Numbered from the stretch's first letter, positions 1 through 9,333 are shown. The stretch is 64,000 bases of DNA from Acinetobacter tjernbergiae DSM 14971 = CIP 107465 (GCF_000374425.1 NZ_KB894361.1:1-64000), one strand, 5' to 3'. Notes: a model not told the origin generated them from the letters alone. Program-made: numbers and translations.

Positions 1-52
1 GCGCTGATGGTAGTGTGGCGTTTGCCATGTGAGAGTAAGTCATCGCCAGCTT
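1..52 (+). rRNA. rrf: 5S ribosomal RNA, 3' end only
   Basis: The first ~50 bases match the 3' half of a gammaproteobacterial 5S rRNA, with the GATGGTAGTGTG stretch, the GAGAGTAAGTCATC stretch and the closing GCCAGC that pairs with the 5' end of the molecule. The 5' part, and presumably the 16S and 23S genes, lie upstream of the window. A strong terminator follows within 10 bases, so this is the last gene of its rRNA operon. The exact mature 3' end is uncertain by 2-3 bases. Confidence 0.9.
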
Positions 53-61
53 TTAAACTCT

Positions 62-97
62 AACACCCCCTAACCTAGCGGTTAGGGGGTGTTTTTT
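62..97 (+). terminator. Rho-independent terminator of the rRNA operon
   Basis: A perfect 14-bp stem (62-75 pairing with 80-93) with a 4-base loop TAGC runs into a T tract at 92-97. It lies 10 bases past the 5S end and so closes the rRNA operon. Confidence 0.92.
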
Positions 98-147
98 ATT
101 GCAGCTAAGTTTCATATACTAGTTGCTTAAGTTTGGAGTTTTCTAAT

Positions 148-540
148 ATGGTTTGGATTGTTGTACAAAGCTTCTCTTTCCCATACGAAGCACAAATTGC
201 TAAAACACAATTGGAAGCAGCTGAAATTCCTGCTCGTATTGAAAATGAACATACCATTAATACGGATTGGCTCTATTCTAATGCCTTAGGTGGTGTTCGA
301 TTATTAGTACCTGAAATTTATGCTAGTGAAGCAAAAGTTTTGCTTGCACAGGATTTTAGTCATGAACTAGAGCAAGAGTTTGGTTTAAATGAAAGATGCC
401 CAAATTGTGGTAGTAGTGATATACAACCTCATACGGAAGGGAAACGACCTGCTTATTTAGTTTTCTTATTGCTTGGCTTTCCTTTATTTTTTTATAAGAA
501 TGGAACTAAATGTCAGCAATGCCAACATTTTTGGAGTTAG
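148..540 (+). CDS. DUF2007 domain protein with C-terminal zinc ribbon
   Basis: The protein has 130 residues. Residues 1-70 look like the small DUF2007 (putative signal-transducing) fold: the start VWIVVQSFSFPYEAQIAKTQL, where such proteins hold an alpha/beta sandwich, followed by LEAAEIPARIENEH and GGVRLLVPE. The C-terminal part has two CxxC knuckles (CPNC and CQQC) about 40 residues apart that flank a hydrophobic stretch, AYLVFLLLGFPLFF, so a zinc ribbon carrying a membrane-dipping loop is likely. I chose the ATG at 148 because a GGAG box lies at 135-138 with 9-base spacing; a TTG at 133 would also be in frame. The function is unknown. Its only context is the rRNA operon just upstream. Confidence 0.75.
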   Translation: MVWIVVQSFSFPYEAQIAKTQLEAAEIPARIENEHTINTDWLYSNALGGVRLLVPEIYASEAKVLLAQDFSHELEQEFGLNERCPNCGSSDIQPHTEGKRPAYLVFLLLGFPLFFYKNGTKCQQCQHFWS

Positions 541-747
541 CCTCTTAATAAATAATCAAAATTGCAAAAAATATGTGGTATTAATTTGCTGTATGCATGT
601 TATTTATTTTGATTAGCCAATGATAAGAGGGCAGGCAGAACAAAATGTAGATTCCTTAATCTAATTCAGTAAATGTTAGAAAAGGATGGTATCTAACAGT
701 TGGATCTTCATTATTAAATGAGATATATGTACAAAAATAATAGGGTT

Positions 748-775
748 AGTGAGATAAAACTCACTTCGAATATAC
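748..775 (+). promoter_or_regulatory. Putative promoter region of the Sel1-repeat gene
   Basis: A small hairpin (AGTGAG at 748-753 pairing with CTCACT at 760-765) is followed by TATACT at 770-775, a good -10 match about 40 bases before the ATG at 816. No clear -35 box is seen. The rest of 541-815 holds no gene that I can support. Confidence 0.3.
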
Positions 776-815
776 TAATATCTTTTTTACATTTATATAG
801 TGATATTTAATTGGC

Positions 816-1508
816 ATGAAAAAAAGCTTGTTTGTAGTGGTTATTAGTTTAGGAATTTCAAATATAGTGTTTGCAAGTCATGACTTGCAAACTGGTTTAA
901 ATGCTTATTATCAACAGAATTATAAGGTTGCTTTTGTAAGTTTTGAAAAATCCTCAAAAACTGGAAATACCGAAGCAATACACTATTTAGCAAGTTTATA
1001 CTTCCAAGGGTTAGGTGTCCCAAAGGATGTAGAGAAAGCTTTTAATTTATTTAATCAATCTGCCCAAAAAGGATATGCTCCTTCTTTAGCGAATCTTTCA
1101 ATTATGTATTTTGAAGGTATTGGAATAAAAAAAGATCCTAAGATGGGTTTTGAGTATACTGAAAAGGCTGCAAATGCAGGAGATTTACAATCTCAATTTA
1201 ATTTAGGTAATGCATTTCGAACAGGGAACTTTGTTCAAAAGGACTATATAAAAGCTGCGTTTTGGTATGAAAAATCTGCAAAAGCAGGTTATTCTTTTTC
1301 TCAAAATGAGTATGGTTTACTATTTGCTCAGGGCTTAGGTGCTGAGCAAGATTATTATAAAGCTTATGCATGGATTAGTGTGTCAGCGGAAACAGGAAAT
1401 GAACAGGCGATTAAAAACTTAGAGAACTTTACCCAAATTTTTAATATTCAAGAAATGAAGAAGGCTAAGGAACTAGCCGATCAATATAAAAAAGTTTATC
1501 TTAAATAA
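816..1508 (+). CDS. Secreted Sel1-like repeat protein
   Basis: This is a 230-residue protein with a typical signal peptide (MKKSLFVVVISLGISNIVFA, cleavage probably near residue 20). The mature part is a tandem array of about five Sel1-like (TPR-type) repeats. They can be recognised by the recurring A-x-x-x-L/G pattern: YLASLYFQGLGVPKD, LSIMYFEGIGIKKD, LGNAFRTGNFVQKD, YGLLFAQGLGAEQD, with A-F/Y-x-W-x-x-x-S-A segments between. Sel1 proteins are alpha-solenoid scaffolds for protein-protein contacts, here likely in the periplasm. The partner is unknown. The gene stands alone, and an ankyrin-repeat pseudogene starts 16 bases after its stop. Confidence 0.8.
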   Translation: MKKSLFVVVISLGISNIVFASHDLQTGLNAYYQQNYKVAFVSFEKSSKTGNTEAIHYLASLYFQGLGVPKDVEKAFNLFNQSAQKGYAPSLANLSIMYFEGIGIKKDPKMGFEYTEKAANAGDLQSQFNLGNAFRTGNFVQKDYIKAAFWYEKSAKAGYSFSQNEYGLLFAQGLGAEQDYYKAYAWISVSAETGNEQAIKNLENFTQIFNIQEMKKAKELADQYKKVYLK

Positions 1509-1524
1509 AAATTAGGTATCTATT

Positions 1525-1833
1525 ATGCAACTCAACTCTTTTTCTTCGCTTCCGGAAGGTGATAATTAGATGTTCCTGAGCTTATTCTATTGGGCATCTT
1601 TGGGTGACGTGGAACAAGTCGAGCAATGATTGGCAGAGGGTAATGATCTGAACCAGACTAATGATGAAGGCTATAGTGCGCTACAGGCAGCTGCTGAGAA
1701 TGATTATTTAGTAGCAGTGCAGTGGTGAATGAGTAAAGGGGCAGATGTCGCTTATAAAGGAAAATATACTACGCTGCAGCTTGCTGAAATGGCAGAACAT
1801 AGCGAAGGGCTTGAATATCTAAGCAGTCTTTAA
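1525..1833 (+). pseudogene. Ankyrin-repeat protein, broken by three in-frame stops
   Basis: One frame of 103 codons reads through as an ankyrin protein: FYWASLGDVEQVEQ, LAEGNDLNQTNDEGYSALQA, AAENDYLVAVQW, MSKGADVAYKGKYTTLQLA, ending LEYLSSL and TAA. The frame is interrupted by TAG at 1567-1569, TGA at 1627-1629 and TGA at 1726-1728, with no frameshift. Each stop is one G-to-A change away from TGG. The first and second sit where Trp would suit the family (for example VEQ-W-LAEG). It was probably a small intact ankyrin gene that formed a pair of repeat-protein genes with the Sel1 gene upstream. Confidence 0.75.
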
Positions 1834-1858
1834 ATCACCAATAAAATAATAGATAAAA

Positions 1859-1887
1859 AGCAGCCCCATCATCCTGACGGGGCTGCT
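1859..1887 (+). terminator. Hairpin after the ankyrin pseudogene
   Basis: A perfect 9-bp stem (AGCAGCCCC at 1859-1867 with GGGGCTGCT at 1879-1887) has an 11-base loop. Only scattered T residues follow, so termination would be moderate. The remainder, 1888-2045, shows no gene. Confidence 0.5.
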
Positions 1888-2045
1888 CCATATTTTGTTT
1901 ATTGTCGCCGATATCCTATCAACGACATCACATCCAATGTGCTTTCAATGAGACTTCCTGTCTCTGTATGATTCATATATTAGCGATCAAACAGAGTAGG
2001 GGATAGACGTGAATCTACCTGATCAATGTACGCCGAGGCTTACAA

Positions 2046-2588
2046 CTAACTGATATTATATTTTTGTAGTTTAGCAATGAGTACTGCTAATCCTTTTACT
2101 TCAAATTCATTGGCTTCAAAGTTCTCATCTTTATTGCGTTTAAAGATATCTCGAATTTCAATCACCGCATTGGGATCAACAAGACCTAAGCTCGAGGTTA
2201 CTTGGCGGATTTGACTCATTGAGCGTGAGCCATTGGTTGAACCGTAGCCGATAAAAGCCGCAGCTTTACCTTGCCATTCTTTACCGACATAGTCCAAGGC
2301 ATTTTTGAGTGCGGGGCTGTAGCCATGATTATATTCGGGGCTAATAAAGATAAAAGCCTGTGCTTGGGCAATTTTATCTGCCCATTGTTGTTGTTTCGGC
2401 TGATCATAGATGCCTGTTGCAGGCGGGTGAGCACCTGCAAAGAGTGGTAAGTCCCATTCTTTAAGATCAACAACTTCAGTTTGAATATCTGACAATGCGA
2501 GTTCAGTTGTTGCTTGTTGTACCCAATTGGCGACTTTGATCGCTGTACGACCTTCGCGAACACTACCAACAATAATATAAATGAGCAT
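2046..2588 (-). CDS. NADPH-dependent FMN reductase family protein
   Basis: This 180-residue flavodoxin-like protein starts with the phosphate-binding loop of the NADPH-dependent FMN reductase family (IVGSVREGRTAIKVANWV). It carries the family's second signature, SPEYNHGYSPALKNALDYV, at about residues 83-101, and the stretch AAFIGYGSTNGSRSMSQIRQV. Members reduce FMN, quinones, azo dyes or chromate with NAD(P)H as soluble cytoplasmic dimers. The specific substrate cannot be told from sequence. The gene is not in the sulfonate operon 9 kb away, so calling it ssuE would be a guess. It is separated from fkpB by a terminator and is therefore transcribed on its own. Confidence 0.8.
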   Translation of the reverse strand: MLIYIIVGSVREGRTAIKVANWVQQATTELALSDIQTEVVDLKEWDLPLFAGAHPPATGIYDQPKQQQWADKIAQAQAFIFISPEYNHGYSPALKNALDYVGKEWQGKAAAFIGYGSTNGSRSMSQIRQVTSSLGLVDPNAVIEIRDIFKRNKDENFEANEFEVKGLAVLIAKLQKYNIS

Positions 2589-2666
2589 ACTTCAATTCCT
2601 ATGTGTTATTGCTTTGATTTTAAAAAGTGAATGTCTTTAAATGATCTTATACTTTTCTTTAGCGTT

Positions 2667-2690
2667 AAAAAAAGCCCTCATTTGAGGACT
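2667..2690 (-). terminator. Terminator of the ribF-ileS-lspA-fkpB run
   Basis: Read on the minus strand, a 7-bp stem (AGTCCTC / GAGGGCT, one G-T pair) with loop AAAT is followed by seven T residues. It starts 6 bases past the fkpB stop. Confidence 0.85.
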
Positions 2691-2696
2691 TCTGTA

Positions 2697-3179
2697 TTAC
2701 ATCAATTTGATGCCTTGCTGACCAGCAGGGGTGACTCTAAAGATTTCCACTTCAAAGGTAATATTTTTGCCTGCAAGGGGATGGTTAAAATCAATTTCCG
2801 TAGAGTCATCATTCACTGATCTGACAACCCCAAATAACGTAGCTTTGGCTTTATCTTCAAATTCAATCATATGATCTACAATTGGACGCTGCTCAAATTT
2901 AACAGTATCGAAAATTTGAATATTTTCAGCATTCCAAGGACCAAATGCATCTTCAGGTGGTAAATGCACAGTACGACGGTCGCCTGCACGTAAACCAAAC
3001 AATGCCTTTTCAAAGCCAGGTAATAGGTTACCATCACCAATGATGAGGCTGACAGGTTCTTCACGATTACGTGTATTGTCAATCTCAACACCATTTTCAA
3101 TTGAAACGGAAAAATGTAAGTCGACTTTTGAGCCATCTTGAATACGAATTTCTTCGTTGGGTTGGATAATTTCAGTCAT
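2697..3179 (-). CDS. fkpB: FKBP-type peptidyl-prolyl isomerase, SlpA/FkpB type
   Basis: This is a 160-residue cytoplasmic FKBP of the SlyD/SlpA branch: VDLHFSVSIENGVEIDNT, VSLIIGDGNLLPGFEKALFGLRAGDRR and EDAFGPWNAENIQ mark the FKBP half. The insert-in-flap chaperone domain lies at about residues 75-130, and the C-terminus has FNHPLAGKNITFEVEI. Unlike SlyD it has no His-rich metal-binding tail. I chose the start at 3179, one base after the lspA stop, because upstream codons belong to the lspA reading region. The ileS-lspA-fkpB order is standard in gammaproteobacteria and points to co-transcription. It is one of three FKBP genes in this window. Confidence 0.93.
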   Translation of the reverse strand: MTEIIQPNEEIRIQDGSKVDLHFSVSIENGVEIDNTRNREEPVSLIIGDGNLLPGFEKALFGLRAGDRRTVHLPPEDAFGPWNAENIQIFDTVKFEQRPIVDHMIEFEDKAKATLFGVVRSVNDDSTEIDFNHPLAGKNITFEVEIFRVTPAGQQGIKLM

Positions 3180-3180
3180 C

Positions 3181-3711
3181 TTAAGCATCCGTGTTTTGGT
3201 TACGTTTCTTCTCAAGGAAGAAGGTATCAATCAGTAGCAGAATCGTGCCTAAGGTAATGGCACTATCCGCAAGATTGAAGGCAGGGAAATGGTTGTTTTG
3301 ATAGTACACATGAATGAAGTCGACCACATAGCCTAAGCTGACACGGTCAATCAGATTGCCAATTGCACCGCCTAAAATCAACGCAATTGCCATCGGTAAT
3401 ATGATCATTTTCTTTGGCATACGCATCAGCCAAAAAATGAAAATGATGGATACCACACCTGCTAAAGAGGTGAATAGATAACGTTGCCAACCACCTGCAT
3501 CAGATAAAAAGCTAAAGGCTGCCCCATGATTATGGAGTAAAGTCCAATTTAAAAAAGGCAGAACAGGAACGGGATCAGCATAATTTAAATGTGAACTTGC
3601 AATCCATTTGGTCCATTGATCCAACACAATGGCAAGGACAGAAAGTCCAAGCCAGAGTAAGTTGTGTGGATAGAATTGAAACAAGCCTTTTTTTGCTTGT
3701 GTATTAGGCAT
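3181..3711 (-). CDS. lspA: Lipoprotein signal peptidase (signal peptidase II)
   Basis: This 176-residue inner-membrane aspartyl protease removes the signal peptide of diacylated prolipoproteins. Four membrane helices are visible (around residues 13-30, 70-90, 98-118 and 138-160). The catalytic regions are present: [20 protein letters not shown] with the first Asp, and [14 protein letters not shown] with the second. [17 protein letters not shown] is the conserved N-terminal periplasmic loop. The start overlaps the ileS stop by 8 bases, so translation is probably coupled. Its substrates include the lipoproteins encoded elsewhere in this window (two SsuA-like proteins, Wza, the 47-aa lipoprotein). 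Confidence 0.96.
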   Translation of the reverse strand: MPNTQAKKGLFQFYPHNLLWLGLSVLAIVLDQWTKWIASSHLNYADPVPVLPFLNWTLLHNHGAAFSFLSDAGGWQRYLFTSLAGVVSIIFIFWLMRMPKKMIILPMAIALILGGAIGNLIDRVSLGYVVDFIHVYYQNNHFPAFNLADSAITLGTILLLIDTFFLEKKRNQNTDA

Positions 3712-6568
3712 ACTTTCTCACTTCGCCACTGCCAGTGACGTTGACGATACAACGAGCGCATAATCCAGTATGACCAACGTGTGTATTTACATCAGGCAGC
3801 ACATGCCAGCAACGTACACATTTTTCACCATCTGCTGCTGACACTTGGACACGTAAGCCCGCGAGGTCAGTATTTTCACCTTGTTCAGCATAAGGGTGAA
3901 CGATGACTTGAGACGTAATCAAGACAAAACGTAATTCATCAGCCAATTGGTTTAACACGGTTTGTAATGCTTCATCTGCCCAAAGTTCAACTTTTGCAGA
4001 TAAGTTACTGCCGATGAGTTTAGCGTTACGTGCTGCTTCAATCTGTTTGTTTACTGCTGATTTTACGCTAATCAATGTTTGCCAATCTGCTTCAGACAGT
4101 AAGTTTGCTGTTGATGCAGTTGGGATGTCATACCATTCAGCGGTAAATACATATTTTCCAGTTTGTTCTGGAATCAATGGCCAAGCTTCTTGTGCGGTGA
4201 AGCTCAGGATAGGAGACATCCAACGAACAAAAGCTTGCACGATATGATACAGCGCAGTTTGTGCAGAATGACGTGCTTGTGAATCTGCTTTGGTGGTGTA
4301 CTGACGATCTTTGATGATGTCGAGATAGAAACCACCTAAGTCATTGATACAGAAGCTCGTCAATGCATTGGTCACAATATGGAAGTTCATCTCTTCATAG
4401 GCTTGCTGAATGGTCTTCTGCACTTCAGCCGCACGTTGCAAGATGTATTGATCCAATGCAATCAGTTGGTCGACTGGCAACGCATCTGTCGATGGTTTGA
4501 AGCCATTCAAGTTCGCTAACAAGAAACGTAAGGTATTACGGATACGACGATAACCATCTGATGCACGGCTAAAGATTTCTTTACCTGCGGTCATTTCGTA
4601 ACGATAGTCAGCAGATGCGATCCAGAAGCGTAAGCCATCAGCACCCATATCTTTAATAATGTCTTGTGGGGTGATGATGTTGCCTAATGACTTAGACATC
4701 TTACGACCTTTCTCATCCACTACGAAACCGTGAGTAAGTAAGCCTTTATATGGCGCACGTTGATTGATCGCAATTGAGGTGAGCAACGACGATTGGAACC
4801 AGCCACGATGTTGGTCTGAACCTTCAAGATATAAGTCTGCTGGATCTTGTAATTCTTCACGTTCACGTAATACTGCGTAATGTGTCGTACCTGAGTCAAA
4901 CCAAACGTCTAAGGTGTCGCGTACTGCATTATATTGTTCAGCATCCGCACCAATGAAGTCGCTGGCATCACGGTTATACCAACCATCAATCCCTTCTTGC
5001 TCGATCAGTTGAGCCACTTCTTCGATCAATTCAGGAGTACGTGGGTGCAAAGCATTGGTGTCTTTGTGTACAAAGAATGGGATTGGCACACCCCAAGTCC
5101 GTTGACGAGAAATACACCAATCTGGACGACCTTCAATCATCGATTGAATACGATTTTTACCCCAATCTGGGACAAACTCGATGTCATTTTCAATCGCATT
5201 CAAGGCTGTCTGACGTAAACCTTTAGCATCCATGCTGATAAACCATTGAGGTGTCGCACGGAAGATAATTGGGGTTTTATGACGCCAGCAATGAGGATAG
5301 CTATGTTTAATTGGCTGATGCGCCCACAGACGTCCGACTGCACCCAAAGCTTCGATAATTTTTGGATTGGCTTTGTAAATGTGCTCGCCTGCAAAAATCG
5401 GTGCAGTTGGTAAATATACGCCATTACCACCGACTGGATTTTCAACTTTTAAGTTATACAGTAAGCCCACTTTATAGTCGTCTACACCATGCCCAGGAGC
5501 GGTATGTACGGCACCTGTACCACTGGTTGCGATAACATGTTCGCCTAAGATCACAGGCACTTGGCGATCCGAGATTAATGGATGTTGTAATAATAGACCT
5601 TCTAAGTCTTTACCCATAAAGGTTGGGTATGTAGCATTTATTTCAATAATCGAAGGATTAAATTTTTGATACCTTTCAATAATGTCGAAAAAGAGATCTG
5701 AAGCAACGAGTAAATATTTACGGGTATCTTTGATAACAAGTTCAATCAACCCATATTCTATATCTGGATGGAGTGCAACAGCTTGGTTTGCAGGAAGTGT
5801 CCAAGGGGTAGTAGTCCAAATAACTATCTGAATATCATCATTACTTTTAATGCCTGGATATCCAGTTCTTTTTGCAAAGTCATCGATGTCCACTATACTA
5901 AAACCGACATCAATCGCATCAGATTTTTTATCTTCGTATTCAACTTCTGCTTCTGCGAGTGCAGAACCACAGTCTAAACACCAGTTCACAGGTTTTAAGC
6001 CGGGTTCGATATGACCTGCTTTGGCAATTGCACCAAGTGAACGAACAATGTCTGCTTCTTGTTTGAAGTTCATGGTGAGGTATGGATTATCCCAATCACC
6101 AAACACGCCCATGCGCACGAAGTCTTTCTTTTGTAATTCAACTTGTGTGTATGCATATTCGCGACACGCTTTACGGAAAGTAGAGGCATCTACTTTTACG
6201 CCAACTTTACCGACTTTTTCTTCGACTTTCAGTTCGATGGGTAAACCGTGACAATCCCAACCCGGTACGTATGGTGCATCAAAACCATCCATGACACGGC
6301 TTTTGATAATGATATCTTTTAAGACTTTATTCACCGCATGACCCAAATGGATTTGACCATTGGCATAAGGAGGGCCGTCATGAAGCACATATTTTTTCTT
6401 GCCAATACGCGATGCACGAATCTGCTGATAAATGTTGTCGGCATACCACTCTTCTAACCATTTGGCTTCACGCACAGCCAAATTTGCTTTCATGGCAAAT
6501 TCAGTATCTGGCAAATTGAGTGTGGCTTTATAATCCACTGCATTTTCAGGAGTTTGCTTATCGCTCAT
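3704..6568 (-). CDS. ileS: Isoleucyl-tRNA synthetase
   Basis: This is a 954-residue class I aminoacyl-tRNA synthetase that charges tRNA-Ile. The HIGH-type motif is GQIHLGH at residues 71-77 and the KMSKS motif is [10 protein letters not shown] near residue 622. The CP1 editing domain lies between them ([33 protein letters not shown]), and the C-terminal zinc knuckle is CVRC-(20)-CARC at about 917-941. This is the bacterial, mupirocin-sensitive type rather than the eukaryotic-like IleS2. It sits between ribF and lspA, in the common gammaproteobacterial order, 60 bases after the ribF stop. Confidence 0.98.
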   Translation of the reverse strand: MSDKQTPENAVDYKATLNLPDTEFAMKANLAVREAKWLEEWYADNIYQQIRASRIGKKKYVLHDGPPYANGQIHLGHAVNKVLKDIIIKSRVMDGFDAPYVPGWDCHGLPIELKVEEKVGKVGVKVDASTFRKACREYAYTQVELQKKDFVRMGVFGDWDNPYLTMNFKQEADIVRSLGAIAKAGHIEPGLKPVNWCLDCGSALAEAEVEYEDKKSDAIDVGFSIVDIDDFAKRTGYPGIKSNDDIQIVIWTTTPWTLPANQAVALHPDIEYGLIELVIKDTRKYLLVASDLFFDIIERYQKFNPSIIEINATYPTFMGKDLEGLLLQHPLISDRQVPVILGEHVIATSGTGAVHTAPGHGVDDYKVGLLYNLKVENPVGGNGVYLPTAPIFAGEHIYKANPKIIEALGAVGRLWAHQPIKHSYPHCWRHKTPIIFRATPQWFISMDAKGLRQTALNAIENDIEFVPDWGKNRIQSMIEGRPDWCISRQRTWGVPIPFFVHKDTNALHPRTPELIEEVAQLIEQEGIDGWYNRDASDFIGADAEQYNAVRDTLDVWFDSGTTHYAVLREREELQDPADLYLEGSDQHRGWFQSSLLTSIAINQRAPYKGLLTHGFVVDEKGRKMSKSLGNIITPQDIIKDMGADGLRFWIASADYRYEMTAGKEIFSRASDGYRRIRNTLRFLLANLNGFKPSTDALPVDQLIALDQYILQRAAEVQKTIQQAYEEMNFHIVTNALTSFCINDLGGFYLDIIKDRQYTTKADSQARHSAQTALYHIVQAFVRWMSPILSFTAQEAWPLIPEQTGKYVFTAEWYDIPTASTANLLSEADWQTLISVKSAVNKQIEAARNAKLIGSNLSAKVELWADEALQTVLNQLADELRFVLITSQVIVHPYAEQGENTDLAGLRVQVSAADGEKCVRCWHVLPDVNTHVGHTGLCARCIVNVTGSGEVRKYA

Positions 6569-6628
6569 GCAAGTTTTCTTCCAGTTTTATCAGTCTAAAC
6601 TGACATGTATTACAAATGAAATTTAAGT

Positions 6629-7630
6629 TTAAAAAGGAAATTTAGTTGTGTGATTACGATAGTCTCGTAATTTTTGCACATCATCATCGATTCCAGCTTT
6701 GAGTGCTTCAAGCGAAGGGTAATTCAGCTCACCATGTAAATAGTGAAGAAAAGTGACCCGCATCAATAAGCCATACAGATTAGCAGAAACATCAGGGAAA
6801 TGTACTTCTAATCGCCATTCTGGGTGATCTTGTTTAATGGCTGGACGTGTCCCCACATGACCTGCACCAAACAAACTGTCGCTTTGATATCCTGCGATAC
6901 CGTTGAGGGCAGGATCTGTATGTTTTATTTTTGCTGTGAGTGATGCATTTTCACACATCACATCCACTGCATAAATCCCGTTTAAGCAGGGTTTATGGCG
7001 GTTCAAACGCACATTAATGGTTGGAAAATCAAGGGTACGACCAATTTGATCACCATATTGCACCCGACCCGTGATGCTATAAGGACGACCCAATAATTTA
7101 GCCGCTAAAGCCAGATCACCTGCTTGTAAAACCTGACGAATACGCGTTGAACTGACACGTTCATCATTTAAAGCGACGGTATTTAAATTGGTGACATCAA
7201 AACCGTAATTGCGTAAGAATTCACTGTTGCCTTGCCGATCTTTGCCAAAATGGAAGTCATCACCCAGTACCAAATTTTGTGCATTGAGTTTTAATTTAAG
7301 TAGGTCTGCAAATTCTGTCGCATTCAAACTTCTAAAATATTGATCAAACTTTGCAATAGCAATGTAGTCCACACCCAGCTCGGTTAAATATTCTACTTTT
7401 TCTCTGAGCGAGCTAATGCGTGGAGGAGCTTCATAACCCTTAAAAAATTCAAGCGGTTGTGGCTCAAAAATCATCACTAAGGTTTTTAAGCCTTGGCGTG
7501 TAGCCAATGTTTTGAGTTGGGCAATCATCGCTTGATGTCCTAAATGGACACCATCAAAATTGCCAATCGTTACCGCTGTTGGAGGTAACTGAAAATCTGG
7601 CGATAATGCGTTGAGACGAAGCAACTTCAT
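6629..7630 (-). CDS. ribF: Bifunctional riboflavin kinase / FAD synthetase
   Basis: This 333-residue protein makes FMN and FAD from riboflavin. The N-terminal adenylyltransferase domain (about 1-180) has the nucleotide-binding motif TIGNFDGVHLGHQ and the late motif VSSTRIRQVL. The C-terminal flavokinase domain (about 185-333) has GRPYSITGRV, GRTLDFPTINV and the closing LRVTFLHYLHGELNY segment, slightly altered. The frame continues 31 codons upstream, but MKLLRLNAL at 7630 is the usual start and leaves a normal family length. It is the first gene of the leftward ribF-ileS-lspA-fkpB run. Its FMN product is used by SsuD and by FMN reductases. Confidence 0.96.
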   Translation of the reverse strand: MKLLRLNALSPDFQLPPTAVTIGNFDGVHLGHQAMIAQLKTLATRQGLKTLVMIFEPQPLEFFKGYEAPPRISSLREKVEYLTELGVDYIAIAKFDQYFRSLNATEFADLLKLKLNAQNLVLGDDFHFGKDRQGNSEFLRNYGFDVTNLNTVALNDERVSSTRIRQVLQAGDLALAAKLLGRPYSITGRVQYGDQIGRTLDFPTINVRLNRHKPCLNGIYAVDVMCENASLTAKIKHTDPALNGIAGYQSDSLFGAGHVGTRPAIKQDHPEWRLEVHFPDVSANLYGLLMRVTFLHYLHGELNYPSLEALKAGIDDDVQKLRDYRNHTTKFPF

Positions 7631-7835
7631 GGGCGTTAAATACAGTGATTTTGCAAAGGCTATATATTGCCATATTCTCAGCGTTTCGTCTTGTTGTTGT
7701 GTTTTTACACAGAAAAATTTCAATATTTAAAGTTTTATATCAATTTTATTTATTCATTAAATAAATATAAATCAATTTTTCTTATTTAAATGTTGCTCTA
7801 AGATGGTCACATAGTCGCTTGATATTGAGAAAGAG

Positions 7836-8969
7836 ATGAAAAAGCCGTTTTATCAGCTAGAACAAACGAGAGATGTGATTCGCCATTTTACCCCAAACTG
7901 GTTTACTGCAACCATGGGCACAGGTGTGGTAGCGATGATTTTAGCACAGCTGCCTTTCGCTTCATCGGTCTTATTTATGCTTGCGACTAAACTATGGCAG
8001 TTCAATATCCTGTTATTTACCGTGTTCAGTGTACTTTATGCTTTACGTTGGATTTTGTTTCCGACAGAAGCCAAGCAGATTTTTACTCATCCTAATATGA
8101 GTTTATTTTTGGGTGCAATCCCAATGGGCTTAGCCACCATTGCCAATGGTTTCCTCAGTTTTGGAACACATTTATATGGTGATATTGCCATTCAGATTGC
8201 CACTTACCTTTGGTATATCGATGTTGTTCTTGCAGTAGTGATTGCGTGGGTGGTGCCATTCTGTATGTTTAGCTGCCAAGATCATCACTTACATCGCATG
8301 ACGGCAGTTTGGTTGTTACCGATTGTGGCGTGTGAGGTTGCTGCGAGTTCAGCAGGGCTTTTGTTACAGCATTTGGCGGCTGATCAACATGCGCTGTATA
8401 TTTTGATCACAGGCTATGTCTTGTGGGGTATTTCTGTATTACCCGCTTTTGCGATCTTGACCATCTTGATGCTGCGTTTGGCTTTACACCAATTGCCTGA
8501 GAAAGAAGTTGCGATTTCAAGCTGGCTTTGTTTAGGGCCGATTGGAACAGGTGCGTTGGCGTTATTATTGTTGGGTGAACAAGCACCACGTATTATGCAA
8601 GCGATGGGTTTTGATGGCTTAGCAATGTTGCTCCCAGCTTTAGGTATTGTCGCTAGTCTAGTGCTATTAGGTTTTGGCTTATGGTGGTTTGGAATTGCGA
8701 TTTTAACCACACTGCGCCATGCACGAACAGGTATTCCATTTAACTTGGGTTGGTGGGGATTAACCTTTCCATTTGGTGTCTTTATCTTGGCGATCTTTAA
8801 CTTAGCACATCAGTTACATGTCGATTTCTTACAGTATATTGCTGTCGCTTTAAGTGTTCTTCTTGTTGGTTTGTGGGCATTGGTGATGAAAAAAACACTG
8901 GCAGGGGCGTATAGTGGTCAATTATTTTTCGCTCCTTGTTTGATCAACTTGCAGCAGAAGATGCAATAA
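7836..8969 (+). CDS. TDT-family transporter (SLAC1/TehA/Mae1-like)
   Basis: This 377-residue integral membrane protein has about ten transmembrane helices. The opening RHFTPNWFTATMGTGVVAMIL is the signature of the voltage-dependent anion channel/C4-dicarboxylate transporter superfamily (Mae1, TehA, SLAC1). Other family marks are LWYIDVVLAVVIAWVVPF, LLPIVACEVAASSAGLLL, and PFNLGWWGLTFPFGVF near the C-terminus. Family members export malate, sulfite or other anions, or confer tellurite resistance. The substrate here cannot be told. It is divergent from ribF across about 205 bases and is followed by its own terminator. Confidence 0.85.
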   Translation: MKKPFYQLEQTRDVIRHFTPNWFTATMGTGVVAMILAQLPFASSVLFMLATKLWQFNILLFTVFSVLYALRWILFPTEAKQIFTHPNMSLFLGAIPMGLATIANGFLSFGTHLYGDIAIQIATYLWYIDVVLAVVIAWVVPFCMFSCQDHHLHRMTAVWLLPIVACEVAASSAGLLLQHLAADQHALYILITGYVLWGISVLPAFAILTILMLRLALHQLPEKEVAISSWLCLGPIGTGALALLLLGEQAPRIMQAMGFDGLAMLLPALGIVASLVLLGFGLWWFGIAILTTLRHARTGIPFNLGWWGLTFPFGVFILAIFNLAHQLHVDFLQYIAVALSVLLVGLWALVMKKTLAGAYSGQLFFAPCLINLQQKMQ

Positions 8970-8974
8970 TATCG

Positions 8975-8997
8975 AGGTGTGCTTTAGCACACCTTTT
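8975..8997 (+). terminator. Terminator of the TDT transporter gene
   Basis: A perfect 8-bp stem AGGTGTGC / GCACACCT (8975-8982 with 8987-8994) with loop TTTA is followed by TTT. It starts 6 bases after the stop codon. Confidence 0.8.
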
Positions 8998-9118
8998 ATG
9001 TAACCTGAGTTCGGTTTATATCTTTAGTTTTTTAAAAACAATTATCTTGATGGAATCTTATTTGTTCTCATCCAATTTCAGGATAAACCTTCGGTTCGAC
9101 TTACTTTTGTTTCGGCAT

Positions 9119-9167
9119 GAGCAGCAAAGCTGCGCAAGAGCAACCATCTTGCGCAGCTTTGCTGCTC
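9119..9167. repeat. 21-bp perfect inverted repeat with 7-base loop
   Basis: Positions 9119-9139 are exactly complementary to 9147-9167, separated by GCAACCA. Each arm also contains the smaller self-complementary GCAGCAAAGCTGC. No T tract follows on either strand (CCGCAAAAC to the right), so it does not look like an ordinary terminator. It sits in the 364-base gap 8970-9333, which otherwise holds a transporter terminator, a 15-base palindrome at 9191-9205 (TCAACTA-C-TAGTTGA) and no coding sequence that I can support. Confidence 0.85.
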
Positions 9168-9333
9168 ACCGCAAAACTCGTTGACTACCATCAACTACTA
9201 GTTGAAAGAGTCGCAGAAACAACTCCTTATAAATGGAGCCCTGTCTCGAACAGTTGCGGACGACATTTCCGAGTATCATGTTTTCTGTTAAATTCAGGCT
9301 ATGTTTGTTTATTTTGATTGAAAAGAGTCCTTT

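Noticed and set aside
2216..2572. 118-codon minus-strand open frame
   Set aside because: A shadow of the FMN reductase gene in another frame, with no ribosome site or family features.
2046..2588. FMN reductase as SsuE for the sulfonate operon
   Set aside because: It is 9 kb away, separately transcribed behind a terminator, and family resemblance is to general NADPH-FMN/quinone reductases.
4014..6251. Several plus-strand open frames of 60-94 codons
   Set aside because: All lie antisense to ileS with codon usage that does not fit the organism; shadows.
7631..7723. N-terminal 31-codon extension of ribF
   Set aside because: Family length and the start MKLLRLNAL support the internal ATG; the upstream part is promoter sequence.
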